A stretch of 64,000 nt of DNA from Acidobacteriaceae bacterium. GTDB lineage: Bacteria > Acidobacteriota > Terriglobia > Terriglobales > Acidobacteriaceae. The translations under genes were made by a program, and so were the position numbers. The stretch's first letter is position 1. The number at the start of each line of letters is the position of its first letter. The DNA lies in the NCBI GenBank assembly GCA_030041435.1, contig JASHNW010000062.1:1-64000 (forward strand), given 5' to 3'. Below the pieces are notes generated by a model. It was not told where the DNA came from and did no database searches. It saw only the letters and a program-made list of their open reading frames with translations. Of this stretch, positions 48,084-56,563 are shown in pieces.

Positions 48084-49801
48084 CCAGCCTGCGCACGGCC
48101 AAGCGTTTCGTCTTTCCGCTGCTCGGGATCTGGGTGCTGCTCTACGCCTCCTTTTCCATGGTCAGGCCGCCCCTGCTCGACGGCGACGACGCTCTCAGCG
48201 CTGAGATTGCCCGCGAGATGATCACCGCTGGCCGCTGGGTCACTCCCTGCGCTAACGGCATCCGTTATGCAAAGCATCCTCCGCTGCTCTACTGGGCCAT
48301 CGCTGCCAGCTTCCACATCTTCGGCGTCAGCGACTGGGCCGCCCGCCTGCCGGTCGTCATGGCGACGCTCTTTCTCTTTATCGCCATCTTCTCCTTCGGT
48401 CGCCGTCTGTTTTGCTCTCCCCCGGCTGCCTTCTACGCTGCGCTCACCCTCATCACCTCCTACGGAGTCTTCCTTTTTGGGCATCTTCTCCTGCGCGATG
48501 TCTTCCTCTGCCTCTGGACCACGCTGGCCCTCAATTTTTTCTTCCGCTCCCTGAACCAGGAAAAGCACCGCCTGGGCACTGCGCTCGGCTTCGGTGCCTG
48601 CTGCGCGCTTGGCGTGCTCACTGAAGGACTGGCGGGTTTGGTCTTTCCGCTCGCCGTCGCATGCATCTATCTGCTCTGGACGCGCAATCTGCGCCACGTG
48701 CTGCGCTGGTATCCCTGGGCCGCCATCCTCATCTTCCTGGCCCTGTGGCTGCCCTGGCACATCGCTTCGAAAATCGCCTCTGGCCACGCCCGCCTCGAAA
48801 GCCTGATGCCCACCATGACCGGCGGCCGCGTCCCGTTGCTCGTTTTCTGGGCCCTGCTGCTCGTCGGCATCTTGCCGTGGTGCGCCTTCTCCATCCGCGC
48901 TTTGCTCATCGGCGCGTCGCCCAACCCCGAATGTCGTGGCCGGGCGCGCCTGCTTTGCCTCATTTGGATCGCGGTCGTCCTTGTGTGGTTCGGCTTTGCG
49001 GCGCGCCTTGAGTTCAACCTCCTGACCGCCCTGCCTCCCATGGCGCTGCTCGCCGGCGGCTGGCTCGCCGAAGATGAAGGTCTCCCGCACCACCAGGGAC
49101 GCATCACCGCGTGGATCCTCTTCTGCATCGGTATGGCCGCAGCCGCATGCGTCGCATACTTCCTGTTCACCGCGCCGCCGCCCGCGCCCGGCGTGGATAT
49201 TGCGACGCTGCTGCGTCCCCACCCCGGCCGCCGCCCCGTCTTCTTCGCTTACCTCTTTGACCTGTCACGCAACGCGATGGGGTTGTTCAAAATTCCGCTG
49301 GCCATCGTCCTGGCGGCGCTGCTCGCCGGCGTCTCCGGTGGCCTTTGGTATCGCCTGCGCGATAACGCCCGCATGGCCAACTTCTTCCTCGCGGGCATGA
49401 CGATTGCCATTCTCATTGCCGCCCACCTGGCGCTGAACACGTTTTCCCCGGTGCTCTCGTCCCAGATTCTCGCCGAGGCGATCAATCCTGAAGTCCACCC
49501 CTCCGACGTGATTGTCGTGAACGGCCCCTTTGAAAGCGCATCGTCTTTTGTCTTCTATCTCGAGCGGCAGGTGCTTATCCTGAACGGCAACAGCGCCAAC
49601 CGCAGGGCCGCCTCCGCAGATGCTTCCCTCTTCGTCGATGCCGCCGACGTAGCCACCCTCTGGTCCGGCCCCGGCCGCGTGTGGCTTTGGACCGCGCAGG
49701 ATACCGTGCCCTCTTTGCCCGGACAGGTCTACGTCATCGGCCGCAGCGGCGGAAAAGAAGTGATCAGCAATCAGCCGAATTCCGGCGGTGCCACTTTCTG
49801 A
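48080..49801 (+). CDS. ArnT/PMT-like glycosyltransferase (GT39-type)
   Basis: A 573-residue membrane enzyme with about 12 helices. The first extracytoplasmic loop has RPPLLDGDDALSAEIAREMI with the paired acidic residues used by GT-C enzymes, then NGIRYAKHPPLLYWAIAAS, the ArnT-family segment. It likely transfers a sugar from a polyprenyl-phosphate donor to lipid A, protein or another envelope target. The ATG overlaps the EAL/HDOD stop as ATGA. The C-terminal 150 residues form a soluble domain after the last helix. Target and sugar cannot be read from the sequence. Confidence 0.83.
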   Translation: MTSLRTAKRFVFPLLGIWVLLYASFSMVRPPLLDGDDALSAEIAREMITAGRWVTPCANGIRYAKHPPLLYWAIAASFHIFGVSDWAARLPVVMATLFLFIAIFSFGRRLFCSPPAAFYAALTLITSYGVFLFGHLLLRDVFLCLWTTLALNFFFRSLNQEKHRLGTALGFGACCALGVLTEGLAGLVFPLAVACIYLLWTRNLRHVLRWYPWAAILIFLALWLPWHIASKIASGHARLESLMPTMTGGRVPLLVFWALLLVGILPWCAFSIRALLIGASPNPECRGRARLLCLIWIAVVLVWFGFAARLEFNLLTALPPMALLAGGWLAEDEGLPHHQGRITAWILFCIGMAAAACVAYFLFTAPPPAPGVDIATLLRPHPGRRPVFFAYLFDLSRNAMGLFKIPLAIVLAALLAGVSGGLWYRLRDNARMANFFLAGMTIAILIAAHLALNTFSPVLSSQILAEAINPEVHPSDVIVVNGPFESASSFVFYLERQVLILNGNSANRRAASADASLFVDAADVATLWSGPGRVWLWTAQDTVPSLPGQVYVIGRSGGKEVISNQPNSGGATF

Positions 49802-49918
49802 ATCCCGCGCTGACCCTGCGCCCCATCTCGCACCGCGAGTATGCGCCTCATCTGGGCATAGCTTGCTTCGCACGCACCAGTCACGCCAATCCATAACAGT
49901 GGCGGTTCGCGTTGCAGG

Positions 49919-49924
49919 TATACT
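49919..49924 (+). promoter_or_regulatory. Candidate -10 box for the S9 peptidase gene
   Basis: TATACT is a five-of-six -10 match. Transcription would start near 49931, just ahead of the AGGAG at 49941. No clear -35 is seen at 16-18 bases. Confidence 0.4.
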
Positions 49925-49952
49925 GCGGGCACCCTTTTTCAGGAGAACGCCC

Positions 49953-52025
49953 GTGAAGCTGGCCAAGTCGTCCCTGCTGGTGACTCCTCTGCTCGTTTTC
50001 GCCCTTACCCACGCCCAGACCACCTTCAGCGCGCGAACCCCGACCATCGATCAGTCGCTGGAAATGCATACCGTCTCGTCTCCGCAAATATCCCCCGATG
50101 GCACGCGTGTCATCTACGAGCAGTCGCGCACAAACTGGGACGCCGACGAGTTCGATACCGATCTGTGGATTGCCGATATCGTGACCCACGAGAGTCATCT
50201 GCTGACCGCGCAGGCGAAGTCCTCGTCGGATGCCGCATGGTCGCCGGACGGCCGCTGGATTGCCTTCCTTTCGGACCGGCCGGGCATTCTGAACGGTTCG
50301 CCCGCCGGCAAGCAACAGCTCTACGTGATGCCCGCCGGCGGCGGCGAGGCGCAGCAGCTCACAAAGATGGACGACGGTGTCGAAGGATTTGACTGGGCGC
50401 CGGACTCCGCGCGGATTGCCATTGCCGCCGTCGCACCGGAGACCAAAGCAATGAAAGACCGCAAGGACACCTTCGGCGACTATCAGGTCATTCGCGCAGA
50501 CTATCGCATGGTGCATCTCTGGCTCATCGCGCTGCCGAAGGTGGATGCGGCCGGCCGCGTCACGCCGCCGCAGGAGCCGAAGCTGCTTACTTCCGGCGAT
50601 GCTTTCAGCGTAGGTGACTTTCGCTTCTCGCCAGACGGCACAATGATCGCCTTCAGCGCGCAGCGCGATCCCGACCTCATCTCCGGGTTCTCGAGCGACA
50701 TTTACACCGTGACTGTTGCCGATGGGGTGGTGAAGAAAATCGTCGCCACGCCCGGCCCGGATAATCATCCTGAGTGGTCACCGGACGGAAAACAAATTGC
50801 CTACGAAACCTCCGACGGCAGCAAATATTTCTTTTATACCAATCGCAGGATTGCCGTGGTCTCCAGCGAAGGCGGCACGCCGCGCGTGCTCACAGGTGGA
50901 TTCGACGAGGACGCGAGCCTGCTCCGCTGGGGTCCCGCGGGGATCTGCTTTTCGGCGCTCCAGAAGATGAAGGCCTCATTGTTCCTGCTCGACCCGCAAA
51001 GCGGAGCAGTTCGGCAGCTGGCGATGCCGGGTTCGGAGGTCGCGACGCAGTTCTCCTTCTCCCGGGACTTCCGGCACGCGGCGTACCGCGGAGCCGGACC
51101 GAATGAATTCACGGAGATCTATGCTGCCGATTTTCCTTCCGGAACGCCCACACAACTAACCCACGCGGGAGAACAGCTGGCTGCATTCGATACCGCCAAA
51201 CGCGAGGTAGATCGCTGGAAGTCCTCCGACGGGACGGAGATCGAAGGCGTTTTGTACAAACCCGCGAACTTCGACCCGGCGAAGAAGTATCCGCTGCTGG
51301 TTGTGATTCACGGCGGGCCCACCGGCATCGACATGCCCGTGATCAATCCGGATCGTTACTATCCCATCGAGCGCTTTGTGGCGCGCGGAGCGCTGGTGCT
51401 GCGTCCGAACTATCGCGGATCGGCCGGCTACGGCGAAAAATTCCGCTCGCTGAACGTCCGCAACCTCGGTGTCGGCGATTATGCCGACGTGATTTCCGGC
51501 GTCGATTCCCTCATCGCGAAGGGGTTCGTGGACAAGGACCGAGTAGGCGCGATGGGCTGGAGCGAGGGCGGCTATATATCGGCCTTCATCTCCACATCAA
51601 GCGATCGCTTCAAAGCGGTGTCGGTTGGCGCCGGTATCTCCGACTGGATGACCTACTACGTCAACACCGACATTACGCCCTTCACTCGCCAGTATCTGCA
51701 CGCAACGCCATGGGAGGACCCCGCGATTTACGCGAAGACCTCACCCATCACCTACATCGCGCACGCGCAAACACCCACGCTGATCCAGCAGGGCAGCGCC
51801 GACCACCGCGTCCCGGTGCCCGACTCTTTCGAACTCCGCCAGGCCCTCGAAGACCATGGCGTGCCGGTGAAGATGGTCCTCTACGATGGCTTCGGGCACC
51901 CCATCAACAAGCCGAAACAGCAGCGCGCCGTGATGGAAGAAAACGAAAACTGGTTCGCCCATTACATCTGGGGTGAGCCGCTGGCCGAGTCGCTGACACC
52001 GATCTCGAAACCGGCGAAACCCTGA
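49953..52025 (+). CDS. Prolyl oligopeptidase family (S9) peptidase
   Basis: A 690-residue exported serine peptidase, probably cleaving short peptides in the periplasm. A signal peptide (LAKSSLLVTPLLVFALTHAQ) is followed by a beta-propeller of PD40/WD-like repeats (about 30-410; repeated SPDGRWIAF and SPDGTMIAFSAQ) and the alpha/beta hydrolase domain. The triad is Ser537 (GWSEGGY), Asp617 (GSADHRVPVPDS) and His649 (DGFGHPINKP). The start is GTG with AGGAG ten bases upstream; longer frames lack the signal. It is alone on the plus strand, convergent with the FG-GAP cluster 13 bases away. Acylaminoacyl-peptidase and dipeptidyl-peptidase activities are both possible. Confidence 0.92.
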   Translation: MKLAKSSLLVTPLLVFALTHAQTTFSARTPTIDQSLEMHTVSSPQISPDGTRVIYEQSRTNWDADEFDTDLWIADIVTHESHLLTAQAKSSSDAAWSPDGRWIAFLSDRPGILNGSPAGKQQLYVMPAGGGEAQQLTKMDDGVEGFDWAPDSARIAIAAVAPETKAMKDRKDTFGDYQVIRADYRMVHLWLIALPKVDAAGRVTPPQEPKLLTSGDAFSVGDFRFSPDGTMIAFSAQRDPDLISGFSSDIYTVTVADGVVKKIVATPGPDNHPEWSPDGKQIAYETSDGSKYFFYTNRRIAVVSSEGGTPRVLTGGFDEDASLLRWGPAGICFSALQKMKASLFLLDPQSGAVRQLAMPGSEVATQFSFSRDFRHAAYRGAGPNEFTEIYAADFPSGTPTQLTHAGEQLAAFDTAKREVDRWKSSDGTEIEGVLYKPANFDPAKKYPLLVVIHGGPTGIDMPVINPDRYYPIERFVARGALVLRPNYRGSAGYGEKFRSLNVRNLGVGDYADVISGVDSLIAKGFVDKDRVGAMGWSEGGYISAFISTSSDRFKAVSVGAGISDWMTYYVNTDITPFTRQYLHATPWEDPAIYAKTSPITYIAHAQTPTLIQQGSADHRVPVPDSFELRQALEDHGVPVKMVLYDGFGHPINKPKQQRAVMEENENWFAHYIWGEPLAESLTPISKPAKP

Positions 52026-52038
52026 GCTCTTGCCGCCG

Positions 52039-53898
52039 TCAGCGCTCGAAGTTCGGCGAAAAATCGATCGGCCTCGCGCTGACGATGCCTTTGCCTTCAT
52101 CCACCGTGATGAACTGGTTCGCCGCCACCCGCCCCAGCGATTCCTTCCGCCCACTCGGCCAGGCAATCTCGACATCTGCCGTCTTTCCCGGTGCGGGCTT
52201 GCCGAGGCCGAACGTCAGCGGAAACTCGCTTTGCGACAAGTAGCTGGAGCCAGTCTTCACCCATTGCACCATCTTCGCGCCGCTCGCCGTCGTCACCGTC
52301 ACCCGCGCGCCAATCGCGTCCCGATTCGACTTCGTCCCCACCAGCTTCATGCGCAGCATATCGTTCTGATTCCCATTGTCGTTGCGCAGCAGCCGCGCCG
52401 GACCGTTGTTGACATTCACCACGATGTCCAGATCGCCGTCGTTGTCGTAATCCAGATACGTCGCTCCGCGCGCCACCATTGCCTCGCGCATCGCCGGGCC
52501 CACTCGGTCCGACATATTCTCGAATTTGCCGCCGCCTCGGTTACGAAACAGCAGCGGCGGCTCCGCATAATGCAGACTGGGCTGCAGTACGCTGATGTCG
52601 TCGGCCACATGGCCGTTGGCAGCGAAGATGTCGGGCAAACCGTCGAGGTCGTAATCGAAGAAAAACACGCCGAACGTGAGCACGCGCGCCGAGGGCTCGG
52701 CCAGACCCGACGGAATCGCCTGATCGAGAAACAGTCCGCCGCCCTGGTTTTGATACAGCGACAGGCTCTCGTTCGTGAAATTGCCGATCGCCAGGCTTTG
52801 CCGGCCTGAACCGTCGTAGTCCGCCGCGTCAGTGCCCATACCGGCGCGCGCTTTGCCCGCGTCGTTGTATGCCACGCCCGCCGCAAAGCCTATCTCCGTA
52901 AAGGTCCCGTTGCGATTGTTCTTCCACAGCTTGTTCGGCTGCGTATCGTTCGTCACGAACAAACTGAGCCAGCCATCCTGATCCAGATCGACGAGCGCAA
53001 CCCCCAGCGACTTGCTTGTCGGATCGTAGAGACCGGCCTTCTTCGTCACGTCCTCGAACCGCCCGTTGCCCAGATTGCGATAGAGCCGCGCACTTTCTCC
53101 TTTGTAGCGCTCGGGCGTGCAGTAGGACTTGTGCGTTCCGTCGAGCGTACAGAACTGATCGGTCGCAGCCGACCACTCCACGTAGTGCGCGACAAACAAA
53201 TCCAGCCTGCCGTCGTGGTCGTAGTCGAACCACACTGCACTGGCGGGGAAGCCGGAATCTGCCACGCCTGCCTTTGCTGTCACATCGGCAAATCGCCCGT
53301 TGCCCTGGTTATGAAACAGGTGGCTGCCGCCGATAGCCGTAATGTAGATGTCGTCGTAGCCATCGTTGTCATAGTCGCCGACAGCGCAGCCCATTCCGTA
53401 CATTTCCACATCCAGGCCCGCCTGCTTTGTCACATCGGTGAATGTGCCGTCGTGGTTGTTGTGGTAAAGCGCGGGGGTAGTGCGGCGCGTCTTATGCCCC
53501 GGCCAGTCGGTCCCGTTCACAAACAGAATGTCCGGCCATCCGTCGTTGTCGTAATCGATTACGCACACGCCCGAGCCCATCGTCTCCGGCAGATACTTTT
53601 TGCCGAACCCGCCGTTGTTATGCCGGAAGTGAATGCCGGCCTGCGCGGTAACGTCGGTGAAGGTAATGGGTCCCGAAGGCCGCGGGGCTGCAGAAGCCAC
53701 GGCTGTCGGGGCGCTGGAAATGCCCGGTTGTGCGGACGGCTCGGTCGCCGCGGAGTGCGCCGCCGGTGTGGCAGTCTCTGTTTTCGGAGCGGCGGAATTG
53801 GATTTGCACCCGGCAATCTCCAGCGCAAGCAAGGCCGCCACAGCCAGCCAGTGTCTTGAAAAGCGGATCCAGGATGAATTCGAGCGGCGGACCGGCAT
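52039..53898 (-). CDS. FG-GAP/ASPIC-UnbV (CRTAC1-type) lipoprotein
   Basis: A 619-residue exported lipoprotein. The signal ends in the lipobox LEIAGC. A run of FG-GAP/VCBS repeats fills most of the protein, each with a DxDxDGxxD calcium-type loop (YDNDGWPDILF, YDNDGYDDIYI, YDHDGRLDLFV, LDQDGWLSLFV), folding as a beta-propeller. The C-terminal ASPIC/UnbV domain (about 510-600) includes NRDAIGARVTV and DVEIAWPSGRKESLG. Function of this domain pair is not established. It is the last gene of a four-gene cluster, separated from the RnfD-like gene by two bases. Confidence 0.85.
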   Translation of the reverse strand: MPVRRSNSSWIRFSRHWLAVAALLALEIAGCKSNSAAPKTETATPAAHSAATEPSAQPGISSAPTAVASAAPRPSGPITFTDVTAQAGIHFRHNNGGFGKKYLPETMGSGVCVIDYDNDGWPDILFVNGTDWPGHKTRRTTPALYHNNHDGTFTDVTKQAGLDVEMYGMGCAVGDYDNDGYDDIYITAIGGSHLFHNQGNGRFADVTAKAGVADSGFPASAVWFDYDHDGRLDLFVAHYVEWSAATDQFCTLDGTHKSYCTPERYKGESARLYRNLGNGRFEDVTKKAGLYDPTSKSLGVALVDLDQDGWLSLFVTNDTQPNKLWKNNRNGTFTEIGFAAGVAYNDAGKARAGMGTDAADYDGSGRQSLAIGNFTNESLSLYQNQGGGLFLDQAIPSGLAEPSARVLTFGVFFFDYDLDGLPDIFAANGHVADDISVLQPSLHYAEPPLLFRNRGGGKFENMSDRVGPAMREAMVARGATYLDYDNDGDLDIVVNVNNGPARLLRNDNGNQNDMLRMKLVGTKSNRDAIGARVTVTTASGAKMVQWVKTGSSYLSQSEFPLTFGLGKPAPGKTADVEIAWPSGRKESLGRVAANQFITVDEGKGIVSARPIDFSPNFER

Positions 53899-53900
53899 CT

Positions 53901-54776
53901 CTATTGGGCCATCTCCGGACGAAGCTGCGGGACCGGGGCCAACCGGCGCTTACGCCGTGCGTCGATCCACATTTCGATCAGCAGCGCCGGCGGTCCCACC
54001 ACAAACAGCGCGTACAACGGAGCATACACACTCTGATCCAGACGCATCAGAAACTCCACCACAGCCACGGCGACCGCCACAGCGCACTGCCCTTTTCTGG
54101 ACTTCAGCGTCGTCTTCGGGTCGGTAATCATAAAGAACATAAACAGCTGATACATCGGCCCGGTAATCGGCGCGACTTCCGACTGCCACGGATCGCCGGT
54201 GATATGCGCGCGCAGCAGCGCCAGAAGAAAAAATGACACCACGTAGGTCGCGGTGATCTGGAAGCGCTTCGCCCGCCAAAGAATCAGCGAGCCCAGGATC
54301 CAGATGACAATGAGCGCAGCAAAGTTGTTGCCCCATTGAATGCTCAGCCCCGCCACCGACTCCGACGCCAGAAACAGCAGGGCGCAGATGCCGAAGTTCG
54401 ACGGATTGAAGAGATGGCGGCCGCGCAGGCGCACAGCGTATTTCGACGTGATGGAAAGCGCCGCGCACAGCGCAAAGGGCCAGAACGCCGGTGAACGCAG
54501 CAGAATCCCCACGCTGATGCCGGTGATGTAAGCACTGGAGGGATGCGGCCACTTCCCCAGGAAAATCCTGCCCAGCGCCATTTCTGCCACAATCGCGGTG
54601 ACAATTGCCAGCAGCGTCTTCTGATAGCTCTCCAGGATCCCGAACGACAGGTTGCCGGCAAGCAGAATCAGCGTGATGAACACCGGCGGCATGAAGCGGC
54701 TGTCCAGCACGCGCTTCCACAAAACCGGCCTCGGCGGCGCGCCGGCTGGCGGAGCGGTAATCGCCGGCAAATTCAT
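53901..54776 (-). CDS. RnfD/NqrB-like membrane protein, shortened
   Basis: A 291-residue protein with about nine membrane helices. PSSAYITGISVGILLRSP, RHLFNPSNFGICALLFL and LFMFFMITDPKTTLKSRKGQ match conserved positions of RnfD/NqrB, including the TDP segment (218-220). It is shorter than RnfD (about 350 residues), and the SGAT-type sequence where FMN is normally bound to threonine is not seen between residues 150 and 215. So it may not be flavinylated. The ATG at 54776 overlaps the upstream CRTAC1 stop by four bases. No rnfABCGE or nqr genes are near. It is flanked on both sides by FG-GAP proteins. Confidence 0.75.
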   Translation of the reverse strand: MNLPAITAPPAGAPPRPVLWKRVLDSRFMPPVFITLILLAGNLSFGILESYQKTLLAIVTAIVAEMALGRIFLGKWPHPSSAYITGISVGILLRSPAFWPFALCAALSITSKYAVRLRGRHLFNPSNFGICALLFLASESVAGLSIQWGNNFAALIVIWILGSLILWRAKRFQITATYVVSFFLLALLRAHITGDPWQSEVAPITGPMYQLFMFFMITDPKTTLKSRKGQCAVAVAVAVVEFLMRLDQSVYAPLYALFVVGPPALLIEMWIDARRKRRLAPVPQLRPEMAQ

Positions 54777-56563
54777 GATGGCTCCTTCACGCGGACGAGT
54801 TGGTTGGGCGTGAGATTCTCGAGCCTCTGCACGATACCCGACGGCCATCGAATCACCGCCTTCTCGATCTCTGGATTTTTGCCCAGCCCGAAGTGCAGCC
54901 GTCGCGCGTTTTCCGACGCAAATCCGCTGGCTCCCATCACCGCCTGCACCTGCTCCTTGCCGTCCCAATACAGCGTAACCTGCGCGCCGATGGCACTGCG
55001 ATTGCTTTTTGTTCCTTCCAGCAAAAACTCGATCCAGTCATTCTCCGGCGCCACTACGTTCTTATAGATCAGCAGCGGCCCGCCCTGGTTCGCCACGACC
55101 GCATCGAGCGCGCCGGTGTTCCACAGGTCGGCCAGTGCGATGGCTCGCCCGTCGTATCGATCCGTTACCCCAACCGCCTGTGCCACGTCGATGAATTTGC
55201 CCGCGCCATCGTTGATCCACACCTTCTTCTGCTGATAGCCCGACAGACTGCGTCCGTCGAATGCCGGCCAGTGCGACGCATCGCTGATGATCGAACTGTT
55301 GCCGCCCGCCACCTTCGAAAAGTCGTACCAGTAGCTGCGCGTCTTCGAGGCCGAAATGTACCCGTTCTCCAAAAACAGGTCCAGGTTGCCGTCGTTGTTC
55401 AGGTCGCCGAACTGCGCCCCGAAGCTCCAGCCACCCAGTTCCACGCCAAGGTCCCGGGCCAGGTTGTCGTAGTGCAGCGTCTTGCCGTCCTGCGGAACCC
55501 ACAAATTGTTTCCCTGAATCAGCACGCCTTCTTCGGAAATATTCGAAACGTAGATCGAATACTTCCCCTGATCGAAAATGTCACCGAAGGCCGCGTTCAT
55601 CCCGCTCTTCGGCGCAAAGCCAACTCCGGTTTCCTGTCCCGCCTCGTGGAAGTGGCCGTGATCGTTCAGATACAACTCCGACACGCCGTAATCGTTAGCC
55701 ACAAACAGATCGGGATAGCCCGTTCCCTCTAGGTCCGCGGCCGCGCAGGCCAACGCCCAGCGCCGACTCTTGATACCAGCCTTCTCGCTCACTTCCTCGA
55801 AGTGGCCGTTGCCCAGATTGTGGAACAGATATTTGCGCCCGCCGTTATCGGCATACTCGAAACTGTCCGGCATCATGCGCGTGTTCTTCAGATGCCACAG
55901 GTTCACGTCTTCCGGATAGTAGCCGCCAACAAAAAGATCGAGCTTGCCATCGTCGTCGTAGTCGAGCCACGTCGCCGTATTGGCGTTGATCCATGCCGGC
56001 AGCCCCGCCTGCGCGGTTACATCGGTAAATCCCTGGCCATGATCGTTGTGAAACAGCATCGGCTTGCCCCACTTGATCAGAAACAGATCTTCATAGCCGT
56101 CGTTGTCGTAGTCGCCCCACACCGCGCCCATGGAAACGCCTGTCCCCGGCTTGTTTACATCGGCGATGCCCATCTCAGGGGCCACGTCCGTGAATGTGCC
56201 ATCGTGGTTGTTACGATAAAGGTGGTTCATGCTGCCGGTGCGGCTGTTCGTCACATAAATATCCGGCCACCCATCCCGGTTGTAGTCCACAATGGACACC
56301 GACGCCCCCATCGATGCCACTTCCGGCATAATGCCGGCCAGTTTCGGATCGAGCACCGGCGCCTCATGGACAAAATGAATACCTGCCTGCTGCGACACTT
56401 CCTGGAAGCAGAAACCGTAACGCGCCAGTGCCGACTGGCAGCTCAGTTCGCCGGCCTGCGCGGTTCTCCGCTGCGATGAGAGCCGCCGCATGATCGCGGG
56501 CATTGCCAGCATGCCAAGGAAGAACACCCAAAGAACGATGTGAGCCACAGGGCCACGCTTCAT
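54773..56563 (-). CDS. FG-GAP/ASPIC-UnbV (CRTAC1-type) protein, membrane-anchored
   Basis: A 596-residue protein with an N-terminal hydrophobic anchor (VAHIVLWVFFLGMLAMPAIM) and no lipobox. FG-GAP loops (YNRDGWPDIYV, YDNDGYEDLFL, YDDDGKLDLFV, LNNDGNLDLFL) build the propeller. The C-terminal ASPIC/UnbV domain has SNRSAIGAQVTLY and AVIRWPSGIVQRLENLTPN. It overlaps the RnfD-like gene by four bases and the large lipoprotein gene upstream by four, so the three are translationally coupled. Architecture is close to the protein at 52039-53898, suggesting paralogs that flank the membrane protein. Confidence 0.85.
   Translation of the reverse strand: MKRGPVAHIVLWVFFLGMLAMPAIMRRLSSQRRTAQAGELSCQSALARYGFCFQEVSQQAGIHFVHEAPVLDPKLAGIMPEVASMGASVSIVDYNRDGWPDIYVTNSRTGSMNHLYRNNHDGTFTDVAPEMGIADVNKPGTGVSMGAVWGDYDNDGYEDLFLIKWGKPMLFHNDHGQGFTDVTAQAGLPAWINANTATWLDYDDDGKLDLFVGGYYPEDVNLWHLKNTRMMPDSFEYADNGGRKYLFHNLGNGHFEEVSEKAGIKSRRWALACAAADLEGTGYPDLFVANDYGVSELYLNDHGHFHEAGQETGVGFAPKSGMNAAFGDIFDQGKYSIYVSNISEEGVLIQGNNLWVPQDGKTLHYDNLARDLGVELGGWSFGAQFGDLNNDGNLDLFLENGYISASKTRSYWYDFSKVAGGNSSIISDASHWPAFDGRSLSGYQQKKVWINDGAGKFIDVAQAVGVTDRYDGRAIALADLWNTGALDAVVANQGGPLLIYKNVVAPENDWIEFLLEGTKSNRSAIGAQVTLYWDGKEQVQAVMGASGFASENARRLHFGLGKNPEIEKAVIRWPSGIVQRLENLTPNQLVRVKEPS

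Noticed and set aside
52300-56300. Many near-identical short DNA repeats (for example TCGTTGTCGTAGTC)
   Set aside because: They encode the DxDxDG loops of FG-GAP repeats in three proteins, so they reflect protein structure and not a DNA repeat family or CRISPR array.
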